In this document: positions 23,311-30,388 of the stretch, piece by piece
Layout: every line of letters starts with the position of its first letter
Position numbering within the stretch: the first letter of the stretch is position 1
NCBI GenBank assembly: GCA_025454115.1
Contig: JALOPB010000001.1
Span: 1 to 38,246, forward strand
Direction: 5' to 3'
DNA from: Desulfobacterales bacterium
GTDB lineage: Bacteria; Desulfobacterota; Desulfobacteria; Desulfobacterales; SpSt-501
DNA length: 38,246 bases
Made by a program: the position numbers and the translations under genes
Notes under the pieces: model-generated
The model's input: the letters and a program-made list of their open reading frames with translations, nothing else
Told to the model about the DNA's origin: nothing
Database searches by the model: none

Positions 23311-23909
23311 GGCAACCACCTCCCAAAAACCTCGACAAGCGGGCCGGACACCGCGCGGATCCGCGCCGCGTTCGGGCAATTTTCGAGCGCCGGCCGCCAG
23401 GCCCGCAGGTTGTCCTCAACGCTCGATTCGAGGCACGAGTGTGAATAGCCCGGCCGTTCGTACCAGTATTTTCGGCCGCCCTGGTAGCAGTCCATGCCGG
23501 CCAGGAGCACCTGCTCGAACCCGGCCGCGCAGGCGAACCATACGGCCAGCGCCGACGAGAACCCACCGTTCCACCATGGCTCGTCGATCCGCACGTTTGT
23601 CCAGCGGTCGAACGGGCTGACCGTCCAGGTCGTCGGGCTCATCAGAAGCGCCGTCATAAGGCCCTCCTGCCCGGGGGTTGACGGGTCCTCGAGAAAACAG
23701 CAGACATCGGCCCGCATGTCCTCTGCGCCGGCGAGGTAGATCATGGCGTGCTGTTTGACGGAGATCAGGGCCGGGTCGCAGGCGTCCATGACGAGCTGAA
23801 AATCACGCTCGATCGAGGGACCCCCTCCCATGACGAGCGCCACCTGCGGCCCCCGCCGCTCGGCCCATCGCCTGACATCGTACATCCCCACTATGCGGTC
23901 GTCTATCAC
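23307..23909 (-). CDS. DUF115 / MptE-like Rossmann-fold protein
   Basis: This 200-residue protein starts at GTG 23909 behind GGGAGG. It has VALVMGGGPSIERDFQLV, a nucleotide-binding glycine turn, then ISVKQHAMIYL and a second block FSSALAVWFACAAGFEQVLL followed by AGMDCY. This G-G-G-P-S plus S-S-A-L...A-G-x-D-C layout is that of DUF115/MptE-like proteins, a group linked to surface-sugar and pterin chemistry. A role in modifying sugars or DNA bases during packaging is speculative. It lies directly after TerL in the same operon. Confidence 0.62.
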   Translation of the reverse strand: MIDDRIVGMYDVRRWAERRGPQVALVMGGGPSIERDFQLVMDACDPALISVKQHAMIYLAGAEDMRADVCCFLEDPSTPGQEGLMTALLMSPTTWTVSPFDRWTNVRIDEPWWNGGFSSALAVWFACAAGFEQVLLAGMDCYQGGRKYWYERPGYSHSCLESSVEDNLRAWRPALENCPNAARIRAVSGPLVEVFGRWLP

Positions 23910-23994
23910 GCTGACATCCTCCCACTGTTTTTTTAGGGCCTACGCGCCGCCACTCCACCGACCGGCGCACGCCGGACCACCCGACTCGGCCCAT

Positions 23995-25980
23995 TCATAT
24001 TCCGCCCATCCAAGTCCCGGCCACCCGCCGCCTGGTCACCACCCGTTTCTCCACCAGCTGCTGGGCGGGTGTCTTTGGTTTTTCATTTTCATTCGCCACC
24101 GACTTGGCCGACTGCCGCTGCAAATCGCCCTCCTTGGCCTTGACGTAGCGGGCGAGCCCTGAGAGGTTCGGGTGCCACCCATTGTCGGCGCAGGCCGCGG
24201 CGTAGATCTCGCAGTCGAGCAGGTGGTTGTCGCTTCTGGTCTTAACCCACTCGATCCTCCCCTTGCGCGTGCGCCGCAACTCCTCCGCCAAAAACTGCTT
24301 GGTGTAGTCGACCCCGGTCTCGGCGTGCAGAAAAAAGCGCTGGCTTTCGGCAGCGATAACGTTTCCGTTTTCGTCTACCTTCTGGTCGCGTCGCGTCAGG
24401 CGCCAGTGCAGGAGCTTCTTCAACTCTCCTGTGTCGAGCATCCTCAGCTCGATCCCGCCCGGTATCGGCTTGTTGCTGCGCGGCATGCGGTCTATCGCCT
24501 GGGGGTAATTGACACGGATCAGTTGTGGGCGGCTGGATCCCTTCACGGCAAAGATCACCTGCCGCGCGTCCCGGCGTCCATGGGCGCGGATGAATTCATA
24601 GATCTCCTCGGTGCGGCTGATGGCCTCGTCGTCGGCGCCCTTGCCGCCGCCGGTGTCCATGGCGGCTCGCCAGATTTGCAGGCGCTCGCCCGTGCCGTCC
24701 TTATGGAAATACGTGTCGAACACCAGCGCCCGAACATCATCGAAGGTCGACAGATAGCCGTACTGTACCAGGTGGCTCGTCAAATCCTCCCCCCAGGCCC
24801 GCACCACGAACCAGAACCCGCGCTTCTGCACGTCGATGCCGGCCGTTAGCGCAACCGTCCACGACGGGCATATCCCCGGCGGAAGGTCCGTCTTGCGCTT
24901 GAACAGATCCCCCTCGGCCTTGGACTCTACAACCTCCTTCCACGGCCGCGCCTGGTGCTGCGTGACAAAGGCCTGGAGCTTCTTCGGATCGTCCTTGCCC
25001 TTAAGAAAATCGGCCGCGGCCTTGGAAAGCGACACGAACGGAGAATACCAGGACTCCAACGGGCCGAAGGCGATCGCCGTCGGACGCTCGACCGGCGTTT
25101 CGGCTTTCCACCTTCCGCCACGCACGGCCACGTTGCGGGCGTGGTCGTCCCAGTCCATGCCGCAGTGAGCGCAGGAGTAGCGGGCGAGCTTGCCGCGAAG
25201 CACTTCGCGGTGGTCACGCTTTCCGTGCCAGTGGATACGCTCGAAGCCCATGATCTGCAGGTGGCCACAGATCGGGCACTTCGCGTGGTAGCGACGGGTC
25301 TCCTCCGCCTCTGATCGTATCAGGCGGTCGAAGGCGTCTCCGTCGAGCTTTGGCGTGCTGTAGAAAATCTGCTTGCTCGTGTACTGGTACGAGTTGGTGC
25401 GGACATCGCCAAGGCTAAACGGGTCCGCCTCGTCGCCGACAAAATCAGGATATTTACCGGGCTCGTCCCAAAGTATGTAGCGCACGGACTCGGACGCCAT
25501 CGCCGCGGCCGATGTCGCCCAGACCATCATCAGGTCCATGCCGTTTACAAAGTTGACGTGCATGGTGGTGACGTCGTCGATCCTGGAGGAGAGCAGCGCG
25601 GCCGTTTTCGGCGTCGAGCGGATTGTGGGGATTAACTGCCGCTTCGCGATCCGCTTGCTGACCTTCTCGTCCGGCATTACGTACATGGCGGGCCCTGGGT
25701 CGACGTCGATCGCATAAAGCATGAAATTTAGCCCCACGGAGGTCTTTCCGGTCTGTGGGGCCCAGCACAGGAAAACCTTGCGCACCCACGGCAGCGCGAT
25801 CGTGTCCATGGGCTCGATGCAGTACGGCGTGACCTCGTTCCGCCACTTGCCTTGTGCGGGGCCCCTGACCACCATGCGATATTTCTCAGCCCACTGGCTG
25901 ACACTGATCCGCTCGCGCGGGCGGAATACGCGACGCTCCGGATCCGTGAAGTGGTCGATGGCGTATGCGACGGATGTCAT
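23995..25980 (-). CDS. terminase large subunit, GpA type
   Basis: This 661-residue protein has the lambda gpA-type order: ISVSQWAEKYRMV near the start, Walker A APQTGKTS (74-81), Walker B YILWDEPGKYP (about 168-178), a Cys4 zinc site (CPIC at 235-238 and CAHC at 270-273), and a nuclease domain with GIDVQKRGFWFVVRAWG. It ends with an SDNHLLDCEIYAAA motif typical of this family. It pumps DNA into the prohead and cuts the concatemer. GpA-type enzymes usually cut at cos, so a cos site is expected near the terminase genes. The start overlaps TerS as ATGA. Confidence 0.94.
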   Translation of the reverse strand: MTSVAYAIDHFTDPERRVFRPRERISVSQWAEKYRMVVRGPAQGKWRNEVTPYCIEPMDTIALPWVRKVFLCWAPQTGKTSVGLNFMLYAIDVDPGPAMYVMPDEKVSKRIAKRQLIPTIRSTPKTAALLSSRIDDVTTMHVNFVNGMDLMMVWATSAAAMASESVRYILWDEPGKYPDFVGDEADPFSLGDVRTNSYQYTSKQIFYSTPKLDGDAFDRLIRSEAEETRRYHAKCPICGHLQIMGFERIHWHGKRDHREVLRGKLARYSCAHCGMDWDDHARNVAVRGGRWKAETPVERPTAIAFGPLESWYSPFVSLSKAAADFLKGKDDPKKLQAFVTQHQARPWKEVVESKAEGDLFKRKTDLPPGICPSWTVALTAGIDVQKRGFWFVVRAWGEDLTSHLVQYGYLSTFDDVRALVFDTYFHKDGTGERLQIWRAAMDTGGGKGADDEAISRTEEIYEFIRAHGRRDARQVIFAVKGSSRPQLIRVNYPQAIDRMPRSNKPIPGGIELRMLDTGELKKLLHWRLTRRDQKVDENGNVIAAESQRFFLHAETGVDYTKQFLAEELRRTRKGRIEWVKTRSDNHLLDCEIYAAACADNGWHPNLSGLARYVKAKEGDLQRQSAKSVANENEKPKTPAQQLVEKRVVTRRRVAGTWMGGI

Positions 25981-26600
25981 GCTTCGATCTTCTCCAGTCT
26001 GCCGGCATCGATACTTTCCGGAAGCTCGTGGTGCGCGTCCTCGGAGTACCTGGCCAGCCAGCGCTCGGAGGCCTCGAGCATGTACTCAATCACGTCCGGG
26101 GCCTTCAGGTCGTCTCCGGACACCAGCTTGATCATCTCGGCCGAGCTGCTGCGTATAAAGTTTTCAATGTCGCTTTTAAATACCGCTGCGCGCCGCGCCA
26201 GGGCCGCCTCGAAGGCAGAGCGCTCGACGTATTCACCTTTCAGGATCCTGGTCTTGATCTCCCAGTGCTCGGCCTGGGCGCTGACCTTGCGGGCCTCGGC
26301 CGCGGCCTTGTCGTCTGCGACCGCAGGAGAGGCCGGTCGCATCTTTAGGCCGCCGCTGCCGTCCTTCAGCTTCAAAAAAGTGCCGGCATACCGCTCGACG
26401 TCTTTGACAAGGAATGTCCCGTCAGACTGGGGCCTGAGCTTCCCTTGGTCGCGGTGACGGTAGACGGTCGCCTGCTTAACGCGGTACTTGTCGAGCCCCT
26501 CAAGGTATCGCACCACCTCGAGGATACTCTTCAACGCCTCCGGTTTTTCGCTGGGCGCCTGGCTGATCGAGAGCTGCTCTGTCACTTGATTATTTCTCAT
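25977..26600 (-). CDS. terminase small subunit, Nu1-like
   Basis: This 207-residue protein has an N-terminal helix-turn-helix (LDKYRVKQATVYRHRDQGKL, about 36-55), a wing (LVKDVERYAGTFLKL), a basic linker, a long charged helix (ARKVSAQAEHWEIKTRILKG) and a helical C-terminus. The order matches Nu1-type small terminases that recognise the packaging site. It lies directly upstream of TerL with an ATGA overlap. Confidence 0.82.
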   Translation of the reverse strand: MRNNQVTEQLSISQAPSEKPEALKSILEVVRYLEGLDKYRVKQATVYRHRDQGKLRPQSDGTFLVKDVERYAGTFLKLKDGSGGLKMRPASPAVADDKAAAEARKVSAQAEHWEIKTRILKGEYVERSAFEAALARRAAVFKSDIENFIRSSSAEMIKLVSGDDLKAPDVIEYMLEASERWLARYSEDAHHELPESIDAGRLEKIEA

Positions 26601-26676
26601 TTACAGGTGGTTATACTTTTCCCACCCGGTTTTTTCTCAACAAGTAGAGATGAATCGAGGTCGTCGAAACCGCACT

Positions 26677-26820
26677 TCAAAGGTCCCTGGAAGGACCCGC
26701 CGAGACCGGTCGAGACCAATCAGACCTCGGAACTTTATCAGCGAGCGCAGCCGTCAGCATGGCGAAGCGCTTGCCGATCTCTTTGATGTGTCCAGGTGAC
26801 CGCGGCGCATCGATCGCCAT
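26677..26820 (-). CDS. small soluble protein between replication and terminase genes
   Basis: From ATG 26820 the frame gives 47 residues, MAIDAPRSPGHIKEIGKRFA then MLTAALADKVPRSDWSRP. The frame is open upstream as a shadow of the O-like gene, whose stop is eleven bases before this ATG. The helix and D-W/R-rich end look protein-like, but the ribosome site is weak. It is either a small coupled gene or the tail of a frame once fused to the O-like gene. Confidence 0.42.
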   Translation of the reverse strand: MAIDAPRSPGHIKEIGKRFAMLTAALADKVPRSDWSRPVSAGPSRDL

Positions 26821-26830
26821 TGCCACCCAG

Positions 26831-27826
26831 TCACAGAGCTCCGATAAGGTCGGCGAGTTCGGTGAGCATCTTTTTGTATTCCTTGCTTTTGGTCTGCTCG
26901 TCGCGCTCGTGGTAGTTTCCATTTTTGGTCCTCATGATCTTGTCAGCGTAGGCCCACGGCTCGCCCTTGATCTGCTCCCAGTACTGGGATAGACCATCGA
27001 GTGAGTCGATCACCGCCTGGGGGTGACCAGCCTTGTTGATCCAGTGTTGGACCCACTGGTAGGGATTGAAGGACCTTGACCCATTGGCCATGCCTTTCAG
27101 CGTTTCACACTTGGCCCGTATCGTCTCGGCGTACTCACCGGCCCGTTTCACAAAATGCCCTTTTTGTTTCAGCCCGGCGCCGCCCTTGGCGCCGGATAGT
27201 ACTTTAGTACTATCCTTTAGAGGCGGTAACGGGGACGGAAACGGAGACGGAGCAGAAACGTCAGCAGGTGCTGGTTTTTGATGCTGTTCTGCTGGCAGCA
27301 TGCTGGCAGCACTGCTATTTTCTGCTGTAGCATGCTGGCTGCATGCTACAGCATGCTGTAGCATGCTGGCAGCATGCTGCGGCATGCTATTAGCATGCCG
27401 CAGCAGGAAACCATATTCAGCAGGATCAAAGCCGTATTTGTCTTTTGCCATTCTCCAGGCGGCATCTTCGCCGTGGTGCTTTATCAGGGCCTTCATCCTG
27501 GCCCTGTTGCTGCGGTCCTTCGACCCTGACGCCCAGCCCTGGTGCTGGGTCCAGTCGTGGACGATCACCACGCCATCGGCCCGGCGCTCGATCCAGCCTG
27601 ATTTTTCAAGGGCAGAAAGCAACTCTCCCGGCTCTCCCGTCCACCTGACCTCGTCGGCTATGTCCTGGTCAGTCCACCCATTCAGTACGCCACCCGGCCG
27701 GCTGACCGCTGTCGCTATCCACAGATCGAGCAGATAGCCGACAGCGCCGGAGCCGAGCATGCTTTCGAGCTTCCGGCGCTTTCGGTGGCCCCTCAATAGT
27801 ACGGATACGCGGATGTCTGAGATCAC
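26831..27826 (-). CDS. O-like replication initiation protein
   Basis: I start at GTG 27826 (VISDIRVSVLLRGHRKRRKL), which overlaps the upstream stop as GTGA and has AGGGG in front. The 331-residue product has an N-terminal winged-helix region (LLDLWIATAVSRPGGVLNGW, DIADEVRWTGEPGELLSALE) as in phage replication initiators. A low-complexity Met/His/Ala/Pro linker follows (coded by the phased GCATGC array), then a C-terminal helical part (FNPYQWVQHWINKAGHPQAV) of the kind that loads a helicase. Like lambda O it carries probable origin repeats within its own gene. It would bind the origin and recruit host replication proteins. Confidence 0.75.
   Translation of the reverse strand: MISDIRVSVLLRGHRKRRKLESMLGSGAVGYLLDLWIATAVSRPGGVLNGWTDQDIADEVRWTGEPGELLSALEKSGWIERRADGVVIVHDWTQHQGWASGSKDRSNRARMKALIKHHGEDAAWRMAKDKYGFDPAEYGFLLRHANSMPQHAASMLQHAVACSQHATAENSSAASMLPAEQHQKPAPADVSAPSPFPSPLPPLKDSTKVLSGAKGGAGLKQKGHFVKRAGEYAETIRAKCETLKGMANGSRSFNPYQWVQHWINKAGHPQAVIDSLDGLSQYWEQIKGEPWAYADKIMRTKNGNYHERDEQTKSKEYKKMLTELADLIGAL
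27194..27215. repeat. inverted repeat near the origin candidate
   Basis: GGATAGTAC (27194-27202) and GTACTATCC (27207-27215) form a perfect 9-bp stem with a TTTA loop. It lies inside the O-like coding region, about 80 bp from the GCATGC array. It could be a secondary origin element. Confidence 0.6.
27298..27398. repeat. phased GCATGC palindrome array, candidate replication origin
   Basis: GCATGC occurs eight times, starting at 27298, 27330, 27341, 27351, 27361, 27372, 27382 and 27393, usually within AGCATGCTG. The last seven are spaced 11, 10, 10, 11, 10 and 11 bp, an average of 10.5, so all lie on one face of the helix. They fall in all three codon phases of the O-like gene, so they are not explained by a protein repeat. 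A degenerate site at 27309 sits within the wider gap. Position inside an initiator gene recalls the lambda ori iterons. Confidence 0.72.
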
Positions 27827-28017
27827 ACGATCCCCTTTTCTTTGGCCAGCCACTCAGGGATCTCGAAAATAAAATCGTTCCTGTGGCTCGCCTTCACACG
27901 CCGCTCCGACTTGACCACGCTCTTCGGGATCCAGGTCTCGTGCTGGCCGTCGAAAACCAGGTAGGCCTTTTCAGTCTCGCGCCGGACTTCGCCGCAGAAT
28001 TCAACAAGGCTGGCCAT
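27823..28017 (-). CDS. small conserved phage protein (64 aa)
   Basis: This 64-residue protein contains ETEKAYLVFDGQHETWIPKS (15-34), a pattern seen in small proteins of phage replication modules, then VVKSERR and a helical end. It has no membrane segment and probably folds as a small beta barrel. Its stop overlaps the O-like GTG. Function unknown; it lies between the clamp-like and O-like genes, so a part in DNA replication or recombination is plausible. Confidence 0.62.
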   Translation of the reverse strand: MASLVEFCGEVRRETEKAYLVFDGQHETWIPKSVVKSERRVKASHRNDFIFEIPEWLAKEKGIV

Positions 28018-28018
28018 A

Positions 28019-28558
28019 CTAAAACCTCATCGGCATTAAGGCGCCCTTCTGGTCAACGTCTTCGTCCGCTCTTTCGCCGAGAAAAAAGATCATGTCTTCG
28101 GGGCCTGCATAATAAACATGGCCAGAAAACCCTATGCTCAGGCTTGCAAAATAGGCACTATTAAACACGCCCCTCGTGCCTATGATCACTTCGGCGAGAG
28201 TCTTCATCCACCCAACGTCGCCATAACCGGATACGACCACGTTGGTATGTCCCGGCGTGAGCTGGTACAGCTTCTCAAAATCAGGGCAGGGCTGACGCAT
28301 GTCCTCAGGTTTTCGGGAGTGTTTCAGGATAATCGTGCTCGCCTTTTTAATTGGGAGATAACATCCGTCCTCTATGCCTTCCACGCGCACGCTTTTCAGC
28401 ATCGCCCCGTTTGTCCGGTGTATCCAGCCACCAGCTGCGACGGCAAACTGAATATGGTCGCGCTTGTCGGCCGGATCAGTTTTCACATCTATCACCCAAT
28501 TCAGCAGCGGCCACAACTCGTCAGCCTTCTCGGCCTCATACGTTATTGATTTCAGCAT
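28019..28558 (-). CDS. short sliding-clamp-like protein
   Basis: This 179-residue protein has pieces that line up with bacterial DnaN: an N-terminal helix (EKADELWPLLNWVIDVKTD), GCYLPIKKASTIILKHSR (compare the d-G-x-x-L-P-x-K-x-L segment), VFNSAYFASLSIGFSGHVYY (compare the F-N-x-x-Y-L helix of the third domain) and the ending GALMPMRF, close to the M-P-M-R-L end of beta clamps. It is about half of the normal 366 residues. It could form a small ring or bind the host clamp loader or polymerase. I infer this from motif order; a search is needed. Confidence 0.5.
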   Translation of the reverse strand: MLKSITYEAEKADELWPLLNWVIDVKTDPADKRDHIQFAVAAGGWIHRTNGAMLKSVRVEGIEDGCYLPIKKASTIILKHSRKPEDMRQPCPDFEKLYQLTPGHTNVVVSGYGDVGWMKTLAEVIIGTRGVFNSAYFASLSIGFSGHVYYAGPEDMIFFLGERADEDVDQKGALMPMRF

Positions 28559-28582
28559 CTCATCCTCCCACGGTTTACTTGG

Positions 28583-28744
28583 TTATTTAATCCGATCCCA
28601 CAGCCACAACTCTATGAAAACCTTGCCCGGGAAAAACTCGCACTGATCACGCCGCAGCCGCACGATCCTACCGTCGTCGGCGAGCGTCAATTCCAAAACT
28701 TCAGGACGTTCCGTCGGCCTCACGTCGCTGATCGCGACCGCCAC
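28583..28744 (-). CDS. small basic protein (53 aa)
   Basis: The likely start is GTG 28744 (AAGG site), giving MAVAISDVRPTERPEVLELT then LADDGRIVRLRRDQCEFFPG. The frame is open upstream only as a shadow of the 195-residue gene it overlaps by 44 bases. The last part, KVFIELWLWDRIK, is strand-like, so the product is probably a compact beta protein. Function unknown. Its stop is 24 bases before the clamp-like gene. Confidence 0.55.
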   Translation of the reverse strand: MAVAISDVRPTERPEVLELTLADDGRIVRLRRDQCEFFPGKVFIELWLWDRIK

Positions 28745-29288
28745 TTTCTGCCTTGAGGCCCTGGTGGATAAAGAACAGGGCCTGGAGCTCGGGTGTCCTG
28801 AAGTTTTCTTGCGCTGAGCGTTTGAGGCGCTCATAGATTTCCTCGAAACCGTTGATGTTGATCATGACAAGTTCTCTGGTCGGTGTAAGCTCCGCTGGAG
28901 TTGCTGGAAGCGTATCATGACCTGTACCGTGTGCGACTGTCTTCCGCGCCTGCACGGATTTCATCTCCGCGTGGCGCTGGCGGATCAAATCGCGGCGGTT
29001 TTTGCCAGTGATCCCCAAAGCGCAGCGCCGCGTGTACACCGATGCGGGCGAGCGTCCGAGTTGTTTGGCAATTTCAGCCGCCGGCATGTCTGGATGATCT
29101 CTCAGAAACTGGTCGTCAGCCTTGGTCTTTTCGGAGCTTTGTCTCGCCATATCCGTCATCTCCACCGGCACGCTGCAGGACCTGCCCTCCAGCGCCGCCA
29201 CGTATTCGACCCGCCGCTTGCATTTCAGGCACGAGTCGTTGTTTTTGTCGCTCATGCCTAACCCACAGCTGCGGCAGGGATTGATCAT
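28701..29288 (-). CDS. zinc-ribbon and HTH early regulator candidate
   Basis: This 195-residue protein starts MINPCRSCGLGMSDKNNDSC, then LKCKRR: a four-Cys zinc ribbon (CRSC ... CLKC, residues 5-23). A helix-turn-helix follows at about 62-95 (LRDHPDMPAAEIAKQLGRSP, ASVYTRRCALGI), of the kind seen in phage DNA-binding proteins. The C-terminal half is polar with a helix (NINGFEEIYERLKRSAQEN). It could be an early transcription regulator. The start has only a weak ribosome site. Confidence 0.6.
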   Translation of the reverse strand: MINPCRSCGLGMSDKNNDSCLKCKRRVEYVAALEGRSCSVPVEMTDMARQSSEKTKADDQFLRDHPDMPAAEIAKQLGRSPASVYTRRCALGITGKNRRDLIRQRHAEMKSVQARKTVAHGTGHDTLPATPAELTPTRELVMININGFEEIYERLKRSAQENFRTPELQALFFIHQGLKAESGGRDQRREADGTS

Positions 29289-29417
29289 GATTTGAAATCG
29301 CCCGTGTTCCTAAGCCGGAGGCGTCGTTCCTTGTTTTGCCGGCCAGTACTTATCCCGTCACGGGCCGCCGGGCAGAGGCCCACCAGTATTCGCGCCCTGG
29401 CGGAGGCGCAACCGGTC

Positions 29418-29651
29418 TCAAATCAGCGGATCGATAGTCGTGCGGCCGGCACGACCATTGCGCGACGCTGCGCACATCCTGCTGGTGGCGTAATAGCCCC
29501 ATTTGGCAGAGGCGACGCAAATCAAGAAATGCATCGCCTCAAATTTCGCGTGGTCGCTTGGATCGCGCTTGAAATCAGCCCAGGCCGTGCAAACCATATC
29601 GAGCGTTTTTCGTGGCAGCTCGCACTCGACAAAATCGTTGTCACCGCACAT
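29418..29651 (-). CDS. small early protein, unknown (77 aa)
   Basis: This 77-residue protein reads MCGDNDFVECELPRKTLDMV, then AWADFKRDPSDHAKFEAMHF and a Cys/Ala-rich end. It has no membrane segment or known motif and is mostly helical. It overlaps the preceding membrane protein gene by 11 bases, a normal spacing in this operon. I do not recognise it. Confidence 0.58.
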   Translation of the reverse strand: MCGDNDFVECELPRKTLDMVCTAWADFKRDPSDHAKFEAMHFLICVASAKWGYYATSRMCAASRNGRAGRTTIDPLI

Positions 29652-29790
29652 AGACCACCAGCCCCTTGGGTTTGTTGATCATGGAAACCAGGTCTTGCCA
29701 TGCCAGACCGCGCCGCACGCCCAGGATCAGGATGATGGCGATCAGGAAATAGGCGCAGCGCTTGATCAGTTTGGACTTCGATCGATCCAT
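29641..29790 (-). CDS. small membrane protein (49 aa)
   Basis: From ATG 29790 the product is 49 residues: MDRSKSKLIKRCAYFLIAII then LILGVRRGLAWQD and a polar tail. A basic N-terminus followed by one membrane helix (about 13-24) predicts an inner-membrane protein with the tail outside or a reverse anchor. The longer open frame upstream has no support and is composed of shadow sequence. Role unknown. Confidence 0.58.
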   Translation of the reverse strand: MDRSKSKLIKRCAYFLIAIILILGVRRGLAWQDLVSMINKPKGLVVYVR

Positions 29791-29804
29791 GCTATCCGCA
29801 ATTG

Positions 29805-30035
29805 TTAGCGAGCCTCCGCTCGATAGTTCCAAAGTCCCCTTATATGATTGCCAGTGAACCACAGAGACACTACGAACACGCCCCATTGCCCCGCCGTGAA
29901 TGATGTGTAAATCCAGAAAGGTTGACCACAAAGACCAAGGATAAAGCCCATGCGCTTGTGCTTTGTTCCTGCGAATGCCCATATCGAGGCGCAGGAGAAT
30001 ATTAGGATCGCGGTCTGGATGATGTTTTCGAGCAC
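29805..30035 (-). CDS. small multi-pass membrane protein
   Basis: This 76-residue protein starts at GTG 30035 and has two or three membrane segments (NIIQTAILIFSCASIWAF, MGFILGLCGQPFWIYTSF, GQWGVFVVSLWFT). The motif G-x-x-x-Q-P-F-W-x-Y-T/A-S-x-x-A-G-Q-W-G is widespread in small phage membrane proteins of unknown function that lie in early operons. It may act in the host membrane, for example against other phages. Confidence 0.66.
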   Translation of the reverse strand: MLENIIQTAILIFSCASIWAFAGTKHKRMGFILGLCGQPFWIYTSFTAGQWGVFVVSLWFTGNHIRGLWNYRAEAR

Positions 30036-30044
30036 TATCGCTGC

Positions 30045-30206
30045 CTACCCCCACAATTTCGCCACAGCGTATCCGACCAGGCCGCCGGCCGCGAAGCCGA
30101 AAAACGTGAAAACCGCGTAAGCCATGACGATGCACGAACCGTTGACATCGATCCATCGGCGTCCGTCGGAACGCCTTCTCTCGGTGAATTCGCATTCGGT
30201 GATCAT
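30045..30206 (-). CDS. small membrane protein (53 aa)
   Basis: The start is ATG 30206 with an ideal GGAGG site. The product begins MITECEFTERRRSDGRRWID and ends with a membrane helix (VMAYAVFTFFGFAAGGLVGYAVAKLWG without the first Val). An acidic and basic cytoplasmic head with one C-terminal helix is typical of tiny tail-anchored phage proteins. Function unknown. Confidence 0.58.
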   Translation of the reverse strand: MITECEFTERRRSDGRRWIDVNGSCIVMAYAVFTFFGFAAGGLVGYAVAKLWG

Positions 30207-30217
30207 GGTGTCCTCCA

Positions 30218-30388
30218 TCACAAACAAAGCGCCAGCGACGCCAGCGCGGTCAAGCAGGTGCCGATCGCCACGGACGCGAGCAGCGACTGGGCGATCTCGC
30301 GCGGGCTGAATCTGTCCTCGGGCTCCTCGTCGCGGATCCAGCGGCCTCGGTGCTCGTCGTAAACGTAGGGGAAGGGTTCGGGGGTCAT
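30218..30388 (-). CDS. small tail-anchored membrane protein (56 aa)
   Basis: From ATG 30388 (AGGAGG site) the 56 residues start MTPEPFPYVYDEHRGRWIRD and end in a membrane helix (LLASVAIGTCLTALASLALC). The Y-V-Y-D-x-x-R-x-R-W-I-R head recurs in small phage membrane proteins. The ATG overlaps the end of the ASCH-like gene (ATGA). Function unknown. Confidence 0.6.
   Translation of the reverse strand: MTPEPFPYVYDEHRGRWIRDEEPEDRFSPREIAQSLLASVAIGTCLTALASLALCL

Noticed and set aside
27298-27398. Protein-level repeat as cause of the GCATGC array
   Set aside because: Sites occur in all three codon phases and the encoded residues differ, so the DNA pattern is primary.
29285-29383. Short minus-strand frame (32 aa, GTG start) ending in an ATGA overlap with the 195-residue gene
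   Set aside because: No ribosome site and no protein-like pattern beyond a basic stretch; the overlap alone is weak evidence.
29791-30195. N-terminal extension of the 49-residue membrane protein
   Set aside because: Arg/His-rich shadow of the neighbouring membrane protein genes, with no start signals.
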